The notes: generated by a model not told the origin, from the letters alone. A stretch of DNA of 40,271 nucleotides from Acidobacteriaceae bacterium (GCA_003134435.1 PLBE01000098.1:1-40271); one strand, 5' to 3'; positions 16,036 to 24,261 are shown, counted from the stretch's first letter. Program-made: numbers and translations.

Positions 16036-16793
16036 GCCTGAACTGGATCCTGCGACCATCTCCGTTTCAACACTTCCGCGAATTGCCTAGCAGGTTCGAG
16101 ACGGGCCAGCGTCGCCACCGAACTGGAGGCTCCGCCGACGAGAAACTGCTCTCCGTCAACTTCGATGACTGCCACAAAGCGCTTTTCTCCCAGCGAAACG
16201 CTTTCGCATACCCGCAGCCGCTTTCTGGTCTGGCTCGATCGCAGCTGTTTACAAACCCAATTCCATACTCCCGCGAGCCAATGCACGGAGGTTTTCCTCC
16301 GCGCACTTGTCGATTGTCCCGTCTCATCCAGTTCCGGCGAGGCAGCCGTCTCTTGCGCGGGGCCACCGATCGCTTCGACTCCGAAGGTGGTAGGGGGCAA
16401 CATTTCCGATGGGCAAGCAGTGTCGCTGGTTGAGCTCGGCCACACCTTTCGACTTACTTCCACAGCTGCACTTATGTCTTCATTGGTTACGACCTTGTCA
16501 GCGAACTTACTCTCCTTTCTTGTCTCCTTCGGTTTAACCAGCTGGCAATTGTCCACCGCTCTAGTCCTCGCCTGCGCCTTGCTTGTTTTCTTGGACTTGG
16601 TTGTACGGGCCATGCCTCTGGCATTCGCGCTGAACGGCGTCTCTTTGCGTGCGGCTCTTTTGGTTAGCCGCTTGCTCTTTTTCGTATCGCTGTGCTTCTT
16701 GTTGACGACCGCTGCGGCGGCTACAGATGCGGCGGGATCGCTTCCGAGTGCGATTGGGTTTTCCAAGTCTATCTCCTCTGTCTTCTTGCTCAA
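16032..16793 (-). CDS. fliO: FliO-like protein lacking a membrane helix
   Basis: FliO normally is a small single-pass membrane protein that helps FliP assemble. This 253-residue protein has the FliO cytoplasmic domain near its C terminus (about 191-233: KRLRVCESVSLGEKRFVAVIEVDGEQFLVGGASSSVATLARLE, the family L-x-V-x-E-x-x-x-LG-x-x-x-x-L/V-x-x-I-x-V-x-x-x-x-x-L-V-G pattern) and lies in the canonical fliN-fliO-fliP place. However, no segment long and hydrophobic enough for a membrane helix is visible. Instead about residues 30-100 are extremely rich in Lys, Arg, Ala, Ser and Thr, like histone H1 tails. The start overlaps the fliN stop by 4 bases and the stop overlaps fliP. Confidence 0.78.
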   Translation of the reverse strand: MSKKTEEIDLENPIALGSDPAASVAAAAVVNKKHSDTKKSKRLTKRAARKETPFSANARGMARTTKSKKTSKAQARTRAVDNCQLVKPKETRKESKFADKVVTNEDISAAVEVSRKVWPSSTSDTACPSEMLPPTTFGVEAIGGPAQETAASPELDETGQSTSARRKTSVHWLAGVWNWVCKQLRSSQTRKRLRVCESVSLGEKRFVAVIEVDGEQFLVGGASSSVATLARLEPARQFAEVLKRRWSQDPVQA

Positions 16794-17080
16794 GCGAGCT
16801 CCGTGATGCGCAGCGCCAGGCGGTTGCCGATGACTTCGAACTCGCTCCAGGCGACCAGCAGTCCGTTTACTCTGACTGGAATATCACTTGTGGAAGGGCA
16901 ACCGGTTTCCACGATCGAATCCTTGCCCAGACGGATTAAGTCTCCGACGGTAAAATCAACAATTGGGATCTGCAGCGACAAATGGCAAGGAAGCCAGCCG
17001 AATCGTTCTGCCAGATCGTTCCCCACCTCGACTGCGGGTGGGGACTGCGGCTCCCGGGCGACCTGTACAGCTGCATCCAT
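16790..17080 (-). CDS. fliN: FliN, short C-ring switch protein
   Basis: FliN is part of the cytoplasmic C ring, where it helps control rotation and recruits FliH-FliI. From ATG 17080 the protein is 96 residues with one SpoA (FliN C-terminal) domain: LPCHLSLQIPIVDFTVGDLIRLGKDSIVETGCPSTSDIPVRVNGLLVAWSEFEVIGNRLALRITELA. This matches V-x-D-L-L-x-L-x-x-G-x-V-x-x-x and the VNG-x-L-V-A-x-(G/S)E block. The frame is open upstream to a GTG at 17212, but that lies above the sigma-54 promoter at 17111-17126, so the ATG is preferred. It heads unit C. A second FliN-type gene is at 30518. Confidence 0.82.
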   Translation of the reverse strand: MDAAVQVAREPQSPPAVEVGNDLAERFGWLPCHLSLQIPIVDFTVGDLIRLGKDSIVETGCPSTSDIPVRVNGLLVAWSEFEVIGNRLALRITELA

Positions 17081-17110
17081 GCAAACGTAGCTAGACCTCA
17101 AGCCCACAGG

Positions 17111-17126
17111 TGCAAGTGGCGTACCA
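17111..17126 (-). promoter_or_regulatory. Sigma-54 promoter of fliN unit C
   Basis: On the minus strand the sequence reads TGGTACG-CCAC-TTGCA. It matches the consensus TGGCACG-N4-TTGCA at all but one fixed base, with GG and GC 10 bases apart. The predicted start near 17100 gives a leader of about 20 bases to the fliN ATG. The CTAGGCA palindrome is not seen next to it. Confidence 0.78.
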
Positions 17127-17274
17127 AGCAGGCACCGCAGTTCCGCTCCTTCGCTTCGGAGGCTTAGTCGACAAAGAATGTGCGTTGACAATAACTTGGA
17201 AGCCGCGAACACGGGAGTACATGTACGCCCACGGCCCGAACCAATTAGAGATGGAGTAGAAGAAAAGGATGCGC

Positions 17275-17297
17275 GGCGCGGCCTGAGCAGCCGCGCC
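17275..17297 (-). terminator. Terminator after flgE
   Basis: A perfect 8-bp GC stem (GGCGCGGC/GCCGCGCC) around a 7-nt loop begins 21 bases after the flgE stop on the minus strand. It is followed by ATCCTTTTCTTCT. It separates unit B from the fliN promoter. Confidence 0.65.
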
Positions 17298-17318
17298 TTC
17301 GCGCCCTCTAATTACGCG

Positions 17319-18569
17319 TTAATTCCCCGGGCTAGCCTGTAGGTTAATCGTCTGACTGCTGACGGAATCGAACGTCGTCACCACGCGAGAGTCCGCCTCA
17401 AAGGCGCGCTGCACCACAATCAGGTTCGTGAACTCTGTGGAGATGTCTACGTTCGACAACTCCACCGATCCTCCCGTGAGGGTTCCTCGTCCCCCGCTGC
17501 CCGCAGTCCCGACCACCGCTGCTCCCGAGGCCAGCGTGGCCTGGTAGCTGTTGCCCCCGGCCAACTGCAAGCCCTGGTTATTCGCGAAACTCGCCAGGGC
17601 GATCTGCCCGATTGGCTGCGTCTCGCCATTGCTGAACTGGCCCTGGATAGTCCCGTCCTGCATGATCGAATAACCCTGCAGAGTGCCAGCGGCATAGCCG
17701 TTCTGGTTGGTGGTGGCGGTTGTGCTCGGCGATGCCACTTGCGTGATCAGCGAGTTGCCGGTGGGACCGGTAAGGTTCCACGCGACACTCATGTTCGCCG
17801 CACCGTCCGCCAGTCCCGTAATGTTTACCGCGATCGGGCCGGTCGGCGATGTCAAATTGCCACTGCTGTCGAAATTCATGGTGCCACTGGCGAGCACGGT
17901 CGGAGCGCCCGTACCTCCCGTATCGGCGGCGGGCAACGTGACCTGGTAAGTCCACGTATTGGGAGCGGTCATCGTGTAGTCGAAAGTCAGCACATGAGGT
18001 TCGCCCAGCGAATCATTGGTCGCAAGTGTCGTGGAGTAGCTTGTGCCTACGGTTGCCGCCGCGTCTAAGTTGGTCTGTTGTTGCATAGTTGTGGTTGCCG
18101 ACGGAGGGTTGGTTTCTCCCGGCCCAACTTGGAGGGGCGATAAGGCTGCCCCCGCGTTGATGACACCGTTCACCGCAGGGTAGCCCATGACCAGCTGGCC
18201 GTTCGAGGCTACCAAATCTCCTGCGGAGTTAACCGTAAAGTCTCCGGCGCGCGTGTATTCAATGGCGCCGTTGGCCTGTTCTGTAATGAAGAAGCCGTTG
18301 CCGGTTATCGCCGCGTTTGAACTCACTCCCGTACTCTGCAGGGTTCCATTGCTCTGGTTGGTAGCGACCGAACCTACCGATGATCCCGCGCCGACTTGAA
18401 TCGGATCGCCAGCACCATCGCTGCCATAGTTCTGATAGAACAGATCCTGAAAATTGGCCGTCTGATCCTTGTAGCCGACCGTATTCATGTTGGCAAGGTT
18501 ATTCGAAATGATATCCAGCGCCTCAGTACTGGCCGCCAGACCGGAAAGGGGAATCGAAAATGAAGCCAT
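17319..18569 (-). CDS. flgE: FlgE, flagellar hook protein
   Basis: FlgE polymerises into the hook, the universal joint. It is 416 residues with the N-terminal ASFSIPLSGLAASTEALDIISNNLANMNTVGYKDQTANFQDLFYQ motif and the hook-type block NGFFITEQANGAIEYTRAGDFTVNSAGDLVASNGQLVMGYPAVNGVI. A variable Thr/Asn/Gly-rich middle follows, and the end is GGSVELSNVDISTEFTNLIVVQRAFEADSRVVTTFDSVSSQTINL. Its ATG shares one base with the flgD stop (TAATG). No cysteine is present. It is the last gene of unit B and a terminator hairpin follows. Confidence 0.97.
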   Translation of the reverse strand: MASFSIPLSGLAASTEALDIISNNLANMNTVGYKDQTANFQDLFYQNYGSDGAGDPIQVGAGSSVGSVATNQSNGTLQSTGVSSNAAITGNGFFITEQANGAIEYTRAGDFTVNSAGDLVASNGQLVMGYPAVNGVINAGAALSPLQVGPGETNPPSATTTMQQQTNLDAAATVGTSYSTTLATNDSLGEPHVLTFDYTMTAPNTWTYQVTLPAADTGGTGAPTVLASGTMNFDSSGNLTSPTGPIAVNITGLADGAANMSVAWNLTGPTGNSLITQVASPSTTATTNQNGYAAGTLQGYSIMQDGTIQGQFSNGETQPIGQIALASFANNQGLQLAGGNSYQATLASGAAVVGTAGSGGRGTLTGGSVELSNVDISTEFTNLIVVQRAFEADSRVVTTFDSVSSQTINLQASPGN

Positions 18570-18976
18570 TAGTTTACTCCTGTCAGTAATTGCTGCGCAT
18601 ACGAAACCGAAGCCTGCGTGGGTTTGGTTGCGGCGTTTGCCAGCGTAGCGCCGAGGACGGTTGGCGCCGCTGTCGCCGATGAAGCGCTGCTGCTGGAGGA
18701 GGAGGAGGGGGCTCCGCCCAAGGCATTTGAGAGCGTCTGATTGATGTCAATCAACTGCTGCAGTTGATTCATGGAGAACATTTGTCCCACCATGGTCGTC
18801 GGATCCATTGGCGAAGTGGGATCCTGGGATTGCAGTTCGGTCACCAACAACTGAATGAAGGTCTGCTCCGCGCTGTTTGAGTTTAGTGTTGCCCCTCCGC
18901 TGGTTGAAGTGTTGGCACTCACGGAACTCGTGGGGGCGGTAGCCAATCCCGTGCTCGGTAGTCCTTGGATGTTCAT
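18569..18976 (-). CDS. flgD: FlgD, hook-capping protein (short form)
   Basis: FlgD caps the growing hook. The ATG at 18976 is preceded by a very strong ribosome site (AAGGAGG, 7 bases away), which decides the start although the frame runs on upstream. The 135-residue protein contains the FlgD N-terminal motif EQTFIQLLVTELQSQDPTSPMDPTTMVGQMFSMNQLQQLIDINQTL. The C-terminal beta-domains of longer FlgD proteins (about 230 residues in E. coli) are absent and replaced by a Ser/Ala/Thr-rich tail (about 86-110). Short FlgD proteins of this kind are known in other phyla. It overlaps flgE by one base. Confidence 0.92.
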   Translation of the reverse strand: MNIQGLPSTGLATAPTSSVSANTSTSGGATLNSNSAEQTFIQLLVTELQSQDPTSPMDPTTMVGQMFSMNQLQQLIDINQTLSNALGGAPSSSSSSSASSATAAPTVLGATLANAATKPTQASVSYAQQLLTGVN

Positions 18977-19025
18977 TGCTTTTCCTCCTTGCTGCTGGTC
19001 GATCAACTCTGCTTTCGATAACCAC

Positions 19026-20618
19026 TTACATGTGAATATCAAGTCGTGATGCCGGCTCGGTTACTTCTAAAGCGGCGAACGCGGGTATCACGCTTTCGTC
19101 GCGCCCGCTTGCGGGAGTCGTTGCGTAAACCTGTCGTCCGTCGTTCGATTTCTGTTGCTCGGATGCAGTAGAGTGGCTGTCACTGTGATTTTGCAGGGTA
19201 ATATTCGCCACTGCTACCCGTTGTTCCGTGAGGCGGCTCTGCAAGCTGGGAAGTTCCGCCGCCAAGGCCCGTCCGAGTTCTCCGTGCTCAGTGGAAATCT
19301 CGGCGGTGAACTGGCTGTGAATCATCGATGTCCGTATATCAACACTGCCGAATTCACCAGCCCGGATTCCGAGCCGCAATTCGGACTCTCCCATGCGCTC
19401 GACCAGCCTTGCTGAGTTGACTAACGATGTGGGATAGGCGACTGGACTCTCCACTTGTGCCTGACTCTGCGTAGCGCCCATCGAATCCTGGCTCAGGTGG
19501 CTGGCTTGCCGGTCACTGGCGTCCGAGGACGAGCCGAGGCTCACGTTCTTGCCGTCAGCGCCTGTCGCTGACGGTTGCGTCCCTGCCAGAGAAAAGGCCG
19601 CGGCAAAAGATGGAGAAGCATCGGTGGGTTTTGCTGGAGCAATGCCGCCACCCTGGTCCGCAGCCGAAGAACTCGTCGACGAGGTCGAGTCATCCCTGCG
19701 AGACTGAGCCTTTGCTCCCCCGCTGGCATCCACATTTTTCCGCGTCGTTCCCGTCACGTCGTCTGTCGAGTTACCTCGCGGTGCGTCCAATCCAGGCTTT
19801 CCCTGGGTTCCTTGTGCATTGCCGATTTCCAGGTTCCAGGGAGTCGGAACCAGGGGAGCTGGCGCCGGGGAAAGCAGTGTCGCGGCAACACCACTGAGTG
19901 GCACGGCCAGCGGATCGGAATCAACCTTTGCCCCGGACTGAGCCTCGCGATCGTCGCTGATATCGGCGCGACCGTGCGAACTGTCATGCGGTTGTGTCGC
20001 ACCACCGGGCTGTGGTTTCGAATCGGAGGTCGGCAGTTCCGTCAATGCGGAACTGGAAACGGCACTCTTGGTTACGGTGGGCAAGGTTGAATCTTCAACA
20101 CCATCCCGTTGGGCTGTTCCGTCTGCCGCAGTTGGACCTGTGGACCCGGTCGAATCGACCTGAAAAGCATTCTCCTGCTGCGTAGCCCCTGCCAAAGAAC
20201 CTGCGGCTTCGACCCCGCTGGTTGAATCGATCGCTGCATTGGCCGAGGAGGTTGTATCACCCTTCAGGTCTTTGCCCGCATTCCAAGAGAGAGCTGGCGG
20301 CGCTACCGCTACCGGAACAATCTTGTCCGATGCGACCGGGCTGGGTAAGGGCTTTTCGCCCGAGATGCTGGATCGACCCTTGCCATCGCTGGCTCTGGAG
20401 TCTGAGGACTTCGCTTCGCGCCTGGTCGTCCCATGAACCGCAGGGCCATCTCCTCTCGAGGTTCCCTGACTCTCGTCCGCCTGAATTCCCGCTGACTGTC
20501 GCGGCGATGAAGCTTTCTCCAGCACGGCCGAAAATGTCTGCACGCCCTCGGGGTTCGCGGTCGAGGCTGAGGCCACGGGAGGCGCTGCGGGCATCGGACT
20601 AGGAGCGGCTTGGGGCAT
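19026..20618 (-). CDS. fliK: FliK, hook-length control protein
   Basis: FliK measures hook length and triggers the FlhB specificity switch. From the ATG at 20618 it is 530 residues; an in-frame GTG lies at 20630. The first 380 residues are low-complexity, rich in Ser, Ala, Thr, Asp and Pro, as expected for the flexible ruler. The C-terminal switch domain is SARLVERMGESELRLGIRAGEFGSVDIRTSMIHSQFTAEISTEHGELGRALAAELPSLQSRLTEQRVAVANITLQ, matching the FliK (Flg_hook) pattern L-x-L-x-P-x-x-LG-x-(V/I)-x-(V/I). It heads unit B (fliK-flgD-flgE), with a sigma-54 element 40-55 bases upstream and a CTAGGCA palindrome further up. The gene contains no cysteine codon. Confidence 0.9.
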   Translation of the reverse strand: MPQAAPSPMPAAPPVASASTANPEGVQTFSAVLEKASSPRQSAGIQADESQGTSRGDGPAVHGTTRREAKSSDSRASDGKGRSSISGEKPLPSPVASDKIVPVAVAPPALSWNAGKDLKGDTTSSANAAIDSTSGVEAAGSLAGATQQENAFQVDSTGSTGPTAADGTAQRDGVEDSTLPTVTKSAVSSSALTELPTSDSKPQPGGATQPHDSSHGRADISDDREAQSGAKVDSDPLAVPLSGVAATLLSPAPAPLVPTPWNLEIGNAQGTQGKPGLDAPRGNSTDDVTGTTRKNVDASGGAKAQSRRDDSTSSTSSSAADQGGGIAPAKPTDASPSFAAAFSLAGTQPSATGADGKNVSLGSSSDASDRQASHLSQDSMGATQSQAQVESPVAYPTSLVNSARLVERMGESELRLGIRAGEFGSVDIRTSMIHSQFTAEISTEHGELGRALAAELPSLQSRLTEQRVAVANITLQNHSDSHSTASEQQKSNDGRQVYATTPASGRDESVIPAFAALEVTEPASRLDIHM

Positions 20619-20657
20619 GATTGCGATCACAATACTAGTTATCTCGTACAGAACAAT

Positions 20658-20673
20658 TGCAAATTGGAGTCCA
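20658..20673 (-). promoter_or_regulatory. Sigma-54 promoter of fliK-flgD-flgE
   Basis: Minus strand TGGACTC-CAAT-TTGCA, with GG and GC 10 bases apart and a perfect TTGCA -12 box (consensus TGGCACG-N4-TTGCA). The predicted start is near 20647, and the fliK ATG is at 20618. The palindrome at 20813-20831 lies about 175 bases upstream of the start, a normal distance for an NtrC-type activator site. Confidence 0.65.
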
Positions 20674-20798
20674 ACAATTCCGCATTAGAGACTGATTCCG
20701 GATGTGGCACCGGGCCTTAGGGAAACTAAAGAGTTTCAGGGATTATGCCGATTAGAGTTGAACGAGGTTTGTCGGGAAACCGATGAACTGGGTAACGA

Positions 20799-20831
20799 TT
20801 GCCTAGACCGCGCTAGGCAAAGTCTGCCTAC
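20799..20831. promoter_or_regulatory. Triple TGCCTAG half-site cluster upstream of fliK (probable operator)
   Basis: Three alternating half-sites: TGCCTAG (20800-20806), CTAGGCA (20813-20819) and TGCCTA (20825-20830). The last two make CTAGGCA-N5-TGCCTAC. Read along fliK transcription this is GTAGGCAGACTTTGCCTAG, 16 of 19 bases identical to the palindrome found at the two sigma-54 promoters near 29.7 and 30.4 kb. The fliJ stop codon lies inside it. It is a probable binding site for the cluster's NtrC-type regulator. Confidence 0.65.
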
Positions 20832-21268
20832 TTGCCGCGTCCACGCCGCGACAGAAAGATGTCATCGATCACAGCCTGTTCCCGCTTGGCTTGCTCCCGA
20901 GTGTACGCATCGAGTTGCTTTTCGCGGAGTTTTCCCAGAGTCTCGCGGTTGCGTCGAGCCCGCTCGTAGGACAAAAGTTGCTCCCGCCACTTCACCTTTA
21001 GCTCCAGCAACAGAGCTTGCAGCGCCTCGATCTGTTGTTCGAGAGCTTTCTGGTATTCATATGCGGATTGCACCGACGCGGCGCGCATGCCGCGGGCAAG
21101 TTCCTCGCTTCGATGTTGGCTGGCCAGAGAAACTTCGCTTTCGATTTGAGCAATCGTCAGTTCAACGCGAACAATGTCCTGCTGGATCTTTTCCAGAGCA
21201 AAATACTCGCGCTGCTCGATGCTTTCCCGGTATCGCAGGACCGCCGCCAAAGGAAAGTGAAAAGCCAT
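20828..21268 (-). CDS. fliJ: FliJ, export chaperone-escort stalk protein
   Basis: FliJ is a cytoplasmic coiled-coil protein that inserts into the FliI ATPase ring and contacts FlhA. The 146-residue product starts MAFHFPLAAVLRYRESIEQREYFALEKIQQDI, the family opening (F-x-F-x-L-x-x-x-L-x-x-R). It is almost entirely two long charged helices (to about residue 140), with a basic C-terminal end RRGRGK. It starts 2 bases after fliI and is the last gene of unit A. The next gene, fliK, has its own promoter in the 209-base gap. Confidence 0.93.
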   Translation of the reverse strand: MAFHFPLAAVLRYRESIEQREYFALEKIQQDIVRVELTIAQIESEVSLASQHRSEELARGMRAASVQSAYEYQKALEQQIEALQALLLELKVKWREQLLSYERARRNRETLGKLREKQLDAYTREQAKREQAVIDDIFLSRRGRGK

Positions 21269-21270
21269 AA

Positions 21271-22575
21271 CTAACTGGGAAGAGCAAGCAATTGTTCTAT
21301 GTTCGCAGCCAACGCAGCCGGTTCATCGGGCTTCTGCTGCAGATACTTCTCGATTTGCGGCAAGGCTGCCAGCGCTTTGTCGAGTGTTGCATCCGTACCC
21401 CTCTGGTAGGCCCCAATGCGAACCAGGTCTTCGGCCCGGGCGTAGGCTGCCAGCAACATGCGCAAGGCACCCGCTTTCTGCATGTGCTCGGGCGAGCTAA
21501 CGCTCGGCATCAACCGGCTCAGGCTGTCTAACACTGAAATTGGAGGATAGTGATTGCGCAGCGCCATTCGGCGATCGAGAACGATGTGGCCATCCAACAA
21601 AGAACGAACTGTATCGACAATCGGATCCTGCTGATCGTCGCCTTCCATCAGCACCGTGTAGAACGCCGTGATACTACCCTGGGAAAAGCGCCCCACTCTT
21701 TCCACCAGCCGCGCCAGCATGGAAAGCACGGACGGAGTGTAGCCCTTGGCGGTCGGAGGTTCTCCGGCCGCCAAGCCAATTTCTCTTTGCGCCATGGCGA
21801 ATCGAGTCAGGGAATCCACCACCAGCAAAACATTCTTTCCGTGGGCGCAGAAATACTCGGCAATCGCTGTGGCCGCTAATGCAGCCCGTATCCTCAGCAA
21901 CGGCGATTGGTCGGACGTCGATACCACAACTACCGAACGCCTGCGACCCTCGGGCCCCAGAGTCTCCAGAAACTCTCCGACTTCCCGGCCCCGTTCTCCA
22001 ATCAGCGCCAGCACGGTCATATCCGCCGCGGTGCCCCGCGCCATCATGCCGATCAGCGTGCTCTTGCCAACTCCGCTGCCGCCAAAGATTCCCATCCGTT
22101 GGCCGCGCCCGCAAGTCAGAAAACCATCTACGGCCCGCACTCCGCAACCAATTGGTTCACTGATCAGCGTCCGGTCCAGCGCTTGCGGCGCCGCCCCGTC
22201 GATCAGGCGCGATCTCGTAGCGCGATACTCCCCAAGTGAGTCCAATGGCTGGCCAGCCGCATCGATCACTCTGCCCAGCATTTCCGGCCCCACCCGAAGC
22301 GACGGCCGCGCACCCCAGGTAACAATCTGGTCCCCAAACCGAATTCCTTGCGGCGTCTCCAGGATCATCGAGAGCACCTTGGAACCTCGGAATCCAACAA
22401 TCTCACCCGGAAATCTCAGGCCCGCCGAATCGATGATTTCGCACGATTCGCCTACCGAACAAAACGGGCCGGAAGATTCGACCAGATTGCCTACGACCTC
22501 GGTCACACGCCCCGTCCAGCGGATGGTCGAACTACTCCGCAGCCAGTTCACGTAAGGATCAAGGGCAGGATTCAT
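21271..22575 (-). CDS. fliI: FliI, flagellar export ATPase
   Basis: FliI is the F1-beta-like ATPase of the export apparatus. It is 434 residues. The Walker A loop is GGSGVGKST (about 165-173), the Walker B region is NVLLVVDSLTRFAMAQREIGLAAGEPPTAKGYTPSVLSMLARLVERVG, and the export-ATPase signature RTLISEPIGCGVRAVDGFLTCGRGQRMGIFGGSGVGKS is present. FYTVLMEGDDQQDPIVDTVRSLLDGHIVLDR is also diagnostic. It overlaps fliH by 4 bases and precedes fliJ, the usual fliH-fliI-fliJ order. Confidence 0.97.
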   Translation of the reverse strand: MNPALDPYVNWLRSSSTIRWTGRVTEVVGNLVESSGPFCSVGESCEIIDSAGLRFPGEIVGFRGSKVLSMILETPQGIRFGDQIVTWGARPSLRVGPEMLGRVIDAAGQPLDSLGEYRATRSRLIDGAAPQALDRTLISEPIGCGVRAVDGFLTCGRGQRMGIFGGSGVGKSTLIGMMARGTAADMTVLALIGERGREVGEFLETLGPEGRRRSVVVVSTSDQSPLLRIRAALAATAIAEYFCAHGKNVLLVVDSLTRFAMAQREIGLAAGEPPTAKGYTPSVLSMLARLVERVGRFSQGSITAFYTVLMEGDDQQDPIVDTVRSLLDGHIVLDRRMALRNHYPPISVLDSLSRLMPSVSSPEHMQKAGALRMLLAAYARAEDLVRIGAYQRGTDATLDKALAALPQIEKYLQQKPDEPAALAANIEQLLALPS

Positions 22576-23255
22576 TTGGGATCTGGTCTTTGCGCCAGAA
22601 GGTCGAAAAAGCCCTGTTCGACCTCTTTCAGTTGGGCGTCCAACGCCATATTGGCAACTCCCAGATCGGTCTCAAGCAGGCACGCTTTTGGTTCCAGCGC
22701 GGGGTCGGTTACCACTTGCACGTTGCTTTGATCGCGGAAGTAAAGCGTCCAGCGTTCCCCATCTTCCGGTCGCACTCGTACGACTACTTTTGTGTTTTGT
22801 TGAAATCTCTCCAACATCACCTTTACCAGTCCCGCGACTACCATGCCATCCACTTGCGACTCGCGATGCAGAATCTTGGCGGCAATCGCCAGCGCGAGGT
22901 GAACTAACTCGATCTCGACTTTGGAGTAGTAATCGGCTCGCTCGCGCTGAAACTCGCGCACCAGTTCGGTCACGCGTTTGCGCTCCTGCGCCAACTCCTC
23001 CTCAAAACGGGCAGCCGATTGGCGAGCCCCCTCGGCTCGAGCTTCCGCTAATAGGCGCGTCATTTCTTCCGGCGCAACACGCGACGAGTTGTCCGGACGC
23101 GCGCCTTCTCCACTGGCTTGCTCTCCCGGCCCCGGTTCGCCCGGATTCCCTGACGGAGTGTCCGAGTCCGATCGCGGTCCGAATGTATCGTGGTAGCGGA
23201 ATGCTTCCACCACCGGGATCAGGCTTTCGGCAGTTTGGTCATACAACGAACTCAT
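22572..23255 (-). CDS. fliH: FliH, export ATPase regulator
   Basis: FliH binds and restrains FliI and anchors it to the C ring through FliN. The 227-residue protein has a variable, Gly/Pro/Ser-rich N terminus (to about 60) and a long charged coiled coil (EEMTRLLAEARAEGARQSAARFEEELAQERKRVTELVREFQRERADYYSKVEIELVHLALAIAAKILHRE). A C-terminal domain follows with VVVRVRPEDGERW and CLLETDLGVANMALDAQLKEVEQGFFDLL, matching the FliH/YscL pattern. It overlaps fliG by 17 bases and fliI by 4. Confidence 0.9.
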   Translation of the reverse strand: MSSLYDQTAESLIPVVEAFRYHDTFGPRSDSDTPSGNPGEPGPGEQASGEGARPDNSSRVAPEEMTRLLAEARAEGARQSAARFEEELAQERKRVTELVREFQRERADYYSKVEIELVHLALAIAAKILHRESQVDGMVVAGLVKVMLERFQQNTKVVVRVRPEDGERWTLYFRDQSNVQVVTDPALEPKACLLETDLGVANMALDAQLKEVEQGFFDLLAQRPDPK

Positions 23256-24261
23256 CGTCTCCCTCAGCAGTTAAGGTCACTTTGCCTTCGGCTTCCAGCT
23301 TGCGCAATAGTGCCACCGACTCCTGCTGCGCCTTGGTTACATCCTTGGCGCGCACCGGACCCAGCGCTTCCATATCTTCTTTCAGCATTTCAACCGCGCG
23401 TGACGACATGGCTCTGAAAATGTGGTCTTTCAGATCCGCACTCGCGCCCTTAAGTGCCAGCGCCAGTGTCTTCTTGTCCATCGACCCTTGCCACTCGCGG
23501 ACCGAAACATCGGCGACTCCCAGTAGATCCTCGAACGTGAACATCAAGTTGCGGATGCTGATGGCAGCTTTGGGATCCTCTTGTTCGATAGTTTCGAGAA
23601 TTGTCTTGGCGGCAGCCGGATCGAGCCGGTTCATCACCTCGGCAACGCCTTTAAAGCCGGCATAGGTTTTCCGGCTTTGCTCGCCCAACGAAAGCAACCG
23701 CCGGTTCAGAACCACCGAGACTTTCTCGGCAATCTCCGGCGAAAACTGCCGCAATTGCGCCAGGCGCTTGACCGACTCGGCTCGAACCTGCTCGGGCAGT
23801 TTCATCAGTAGCGCTGACGCCTGCTTGCCGTCGAAGTGTGCCAGAATAAGCGCGATGGTTTGAGGATGCTCGCCTTCCAGAAATTTCGCCAGCTGCTGCG
23901 GATCAGCTTTTTGCAGAGAGTCTAACTGAGCGGAGCTGAGTTGCTGTAGCCGCACCACTTTTTGCAGCAAGTTGTTCGCAGTATCTTTCCCAAAGGCCTT
24001 CACCAGCAGGCGAGTGGCAATTTCGAGCCCGCCTTCCGTCAAGTAATCCTGGGTTAGAGCCAGCTGGCTGTATTCCTCCAAAACCCCGTGCACAACCTCG
24101 GGCGGCACTTTGCCCAACTCCGCTAGTTCTTTGGTGACCGCTTCGACCTCTTTCTCCGCAAGAGTCCGATATACCGCACTGGCCGCTTCTTCTCCCATCA
24201 CTGCCAATAGAATCGCTGCCTTGCGGGCACCGTTTATATGCGTAGGGGCGCTGCTCGTCAT
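23239..24261 (-). CDS. fliG: FliG, rotor/switch protein
   Basis: FliG is the C-ring protein that contacts the stator and the MS ring. It is 340 residues. The first domain opens NGARKAAILLAVMGEEAASAVYRTLAEKEVEAVTKELAELGKV. The middle domain has the EHPQTIALILAHFDGKQASALLMKLPEQVRAESVKRLAQL block. The C-terminal torque domain (IRNLMFTFEDLLGVADVSVREWQGSMDKKTLALALKGASADLKDHIFRAMSSRAVEMLKEDMEALGPVRAKDVTKAQQESVALLRKLEAEGKVTL) carries the charged helix that faces MotA. It overlaps fliF by 4 bases. The stator genes motA and motB are not in the window. Confidence 0.97.
   Translation of the reverse strand: MTSSAPTHINGARKAAILLAVMGEEAASAVYRTLAEKEVEAVTKELAELGKVPPEVVHGVLEEYSQLALTQDYLTEGGLEIATRLLVKAFGKDTANNLLQKVVRLQQLSSAQLDSLQKADPQQLAKFLEGEHPQTIALILAHFDGKQASALLMKLPEQVRAESVKRLAQLRQFSPEIAEKVSVVLNRRLLSLGEQSRKTYAGFKGVAEVMNRLDPAAAKTILETIEQEDPKAAISIRNLMFTFEDLLGVADVSVREWQGSMDKKTLALALKGASADLKDHIFRAMSSRAVEMLKEDMEALGPVRAKDVTKAQQESVALLRKLEAEGKVTLTAEGDDEFVV

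Noticed and set aside
16080-16090. A TGCCTAG half-site in the fliO-fliP overlap region.
   Set aside because: It is a single half-site inside coding sequence with no partner at the right spacing and no nearby promoter.
17081-17212. N-terminal extension of FliN to a GTG at 17212.
   Set aside because: The segment contains the strong sigma-54 element at 17111-17126 and has no FliN similarity.
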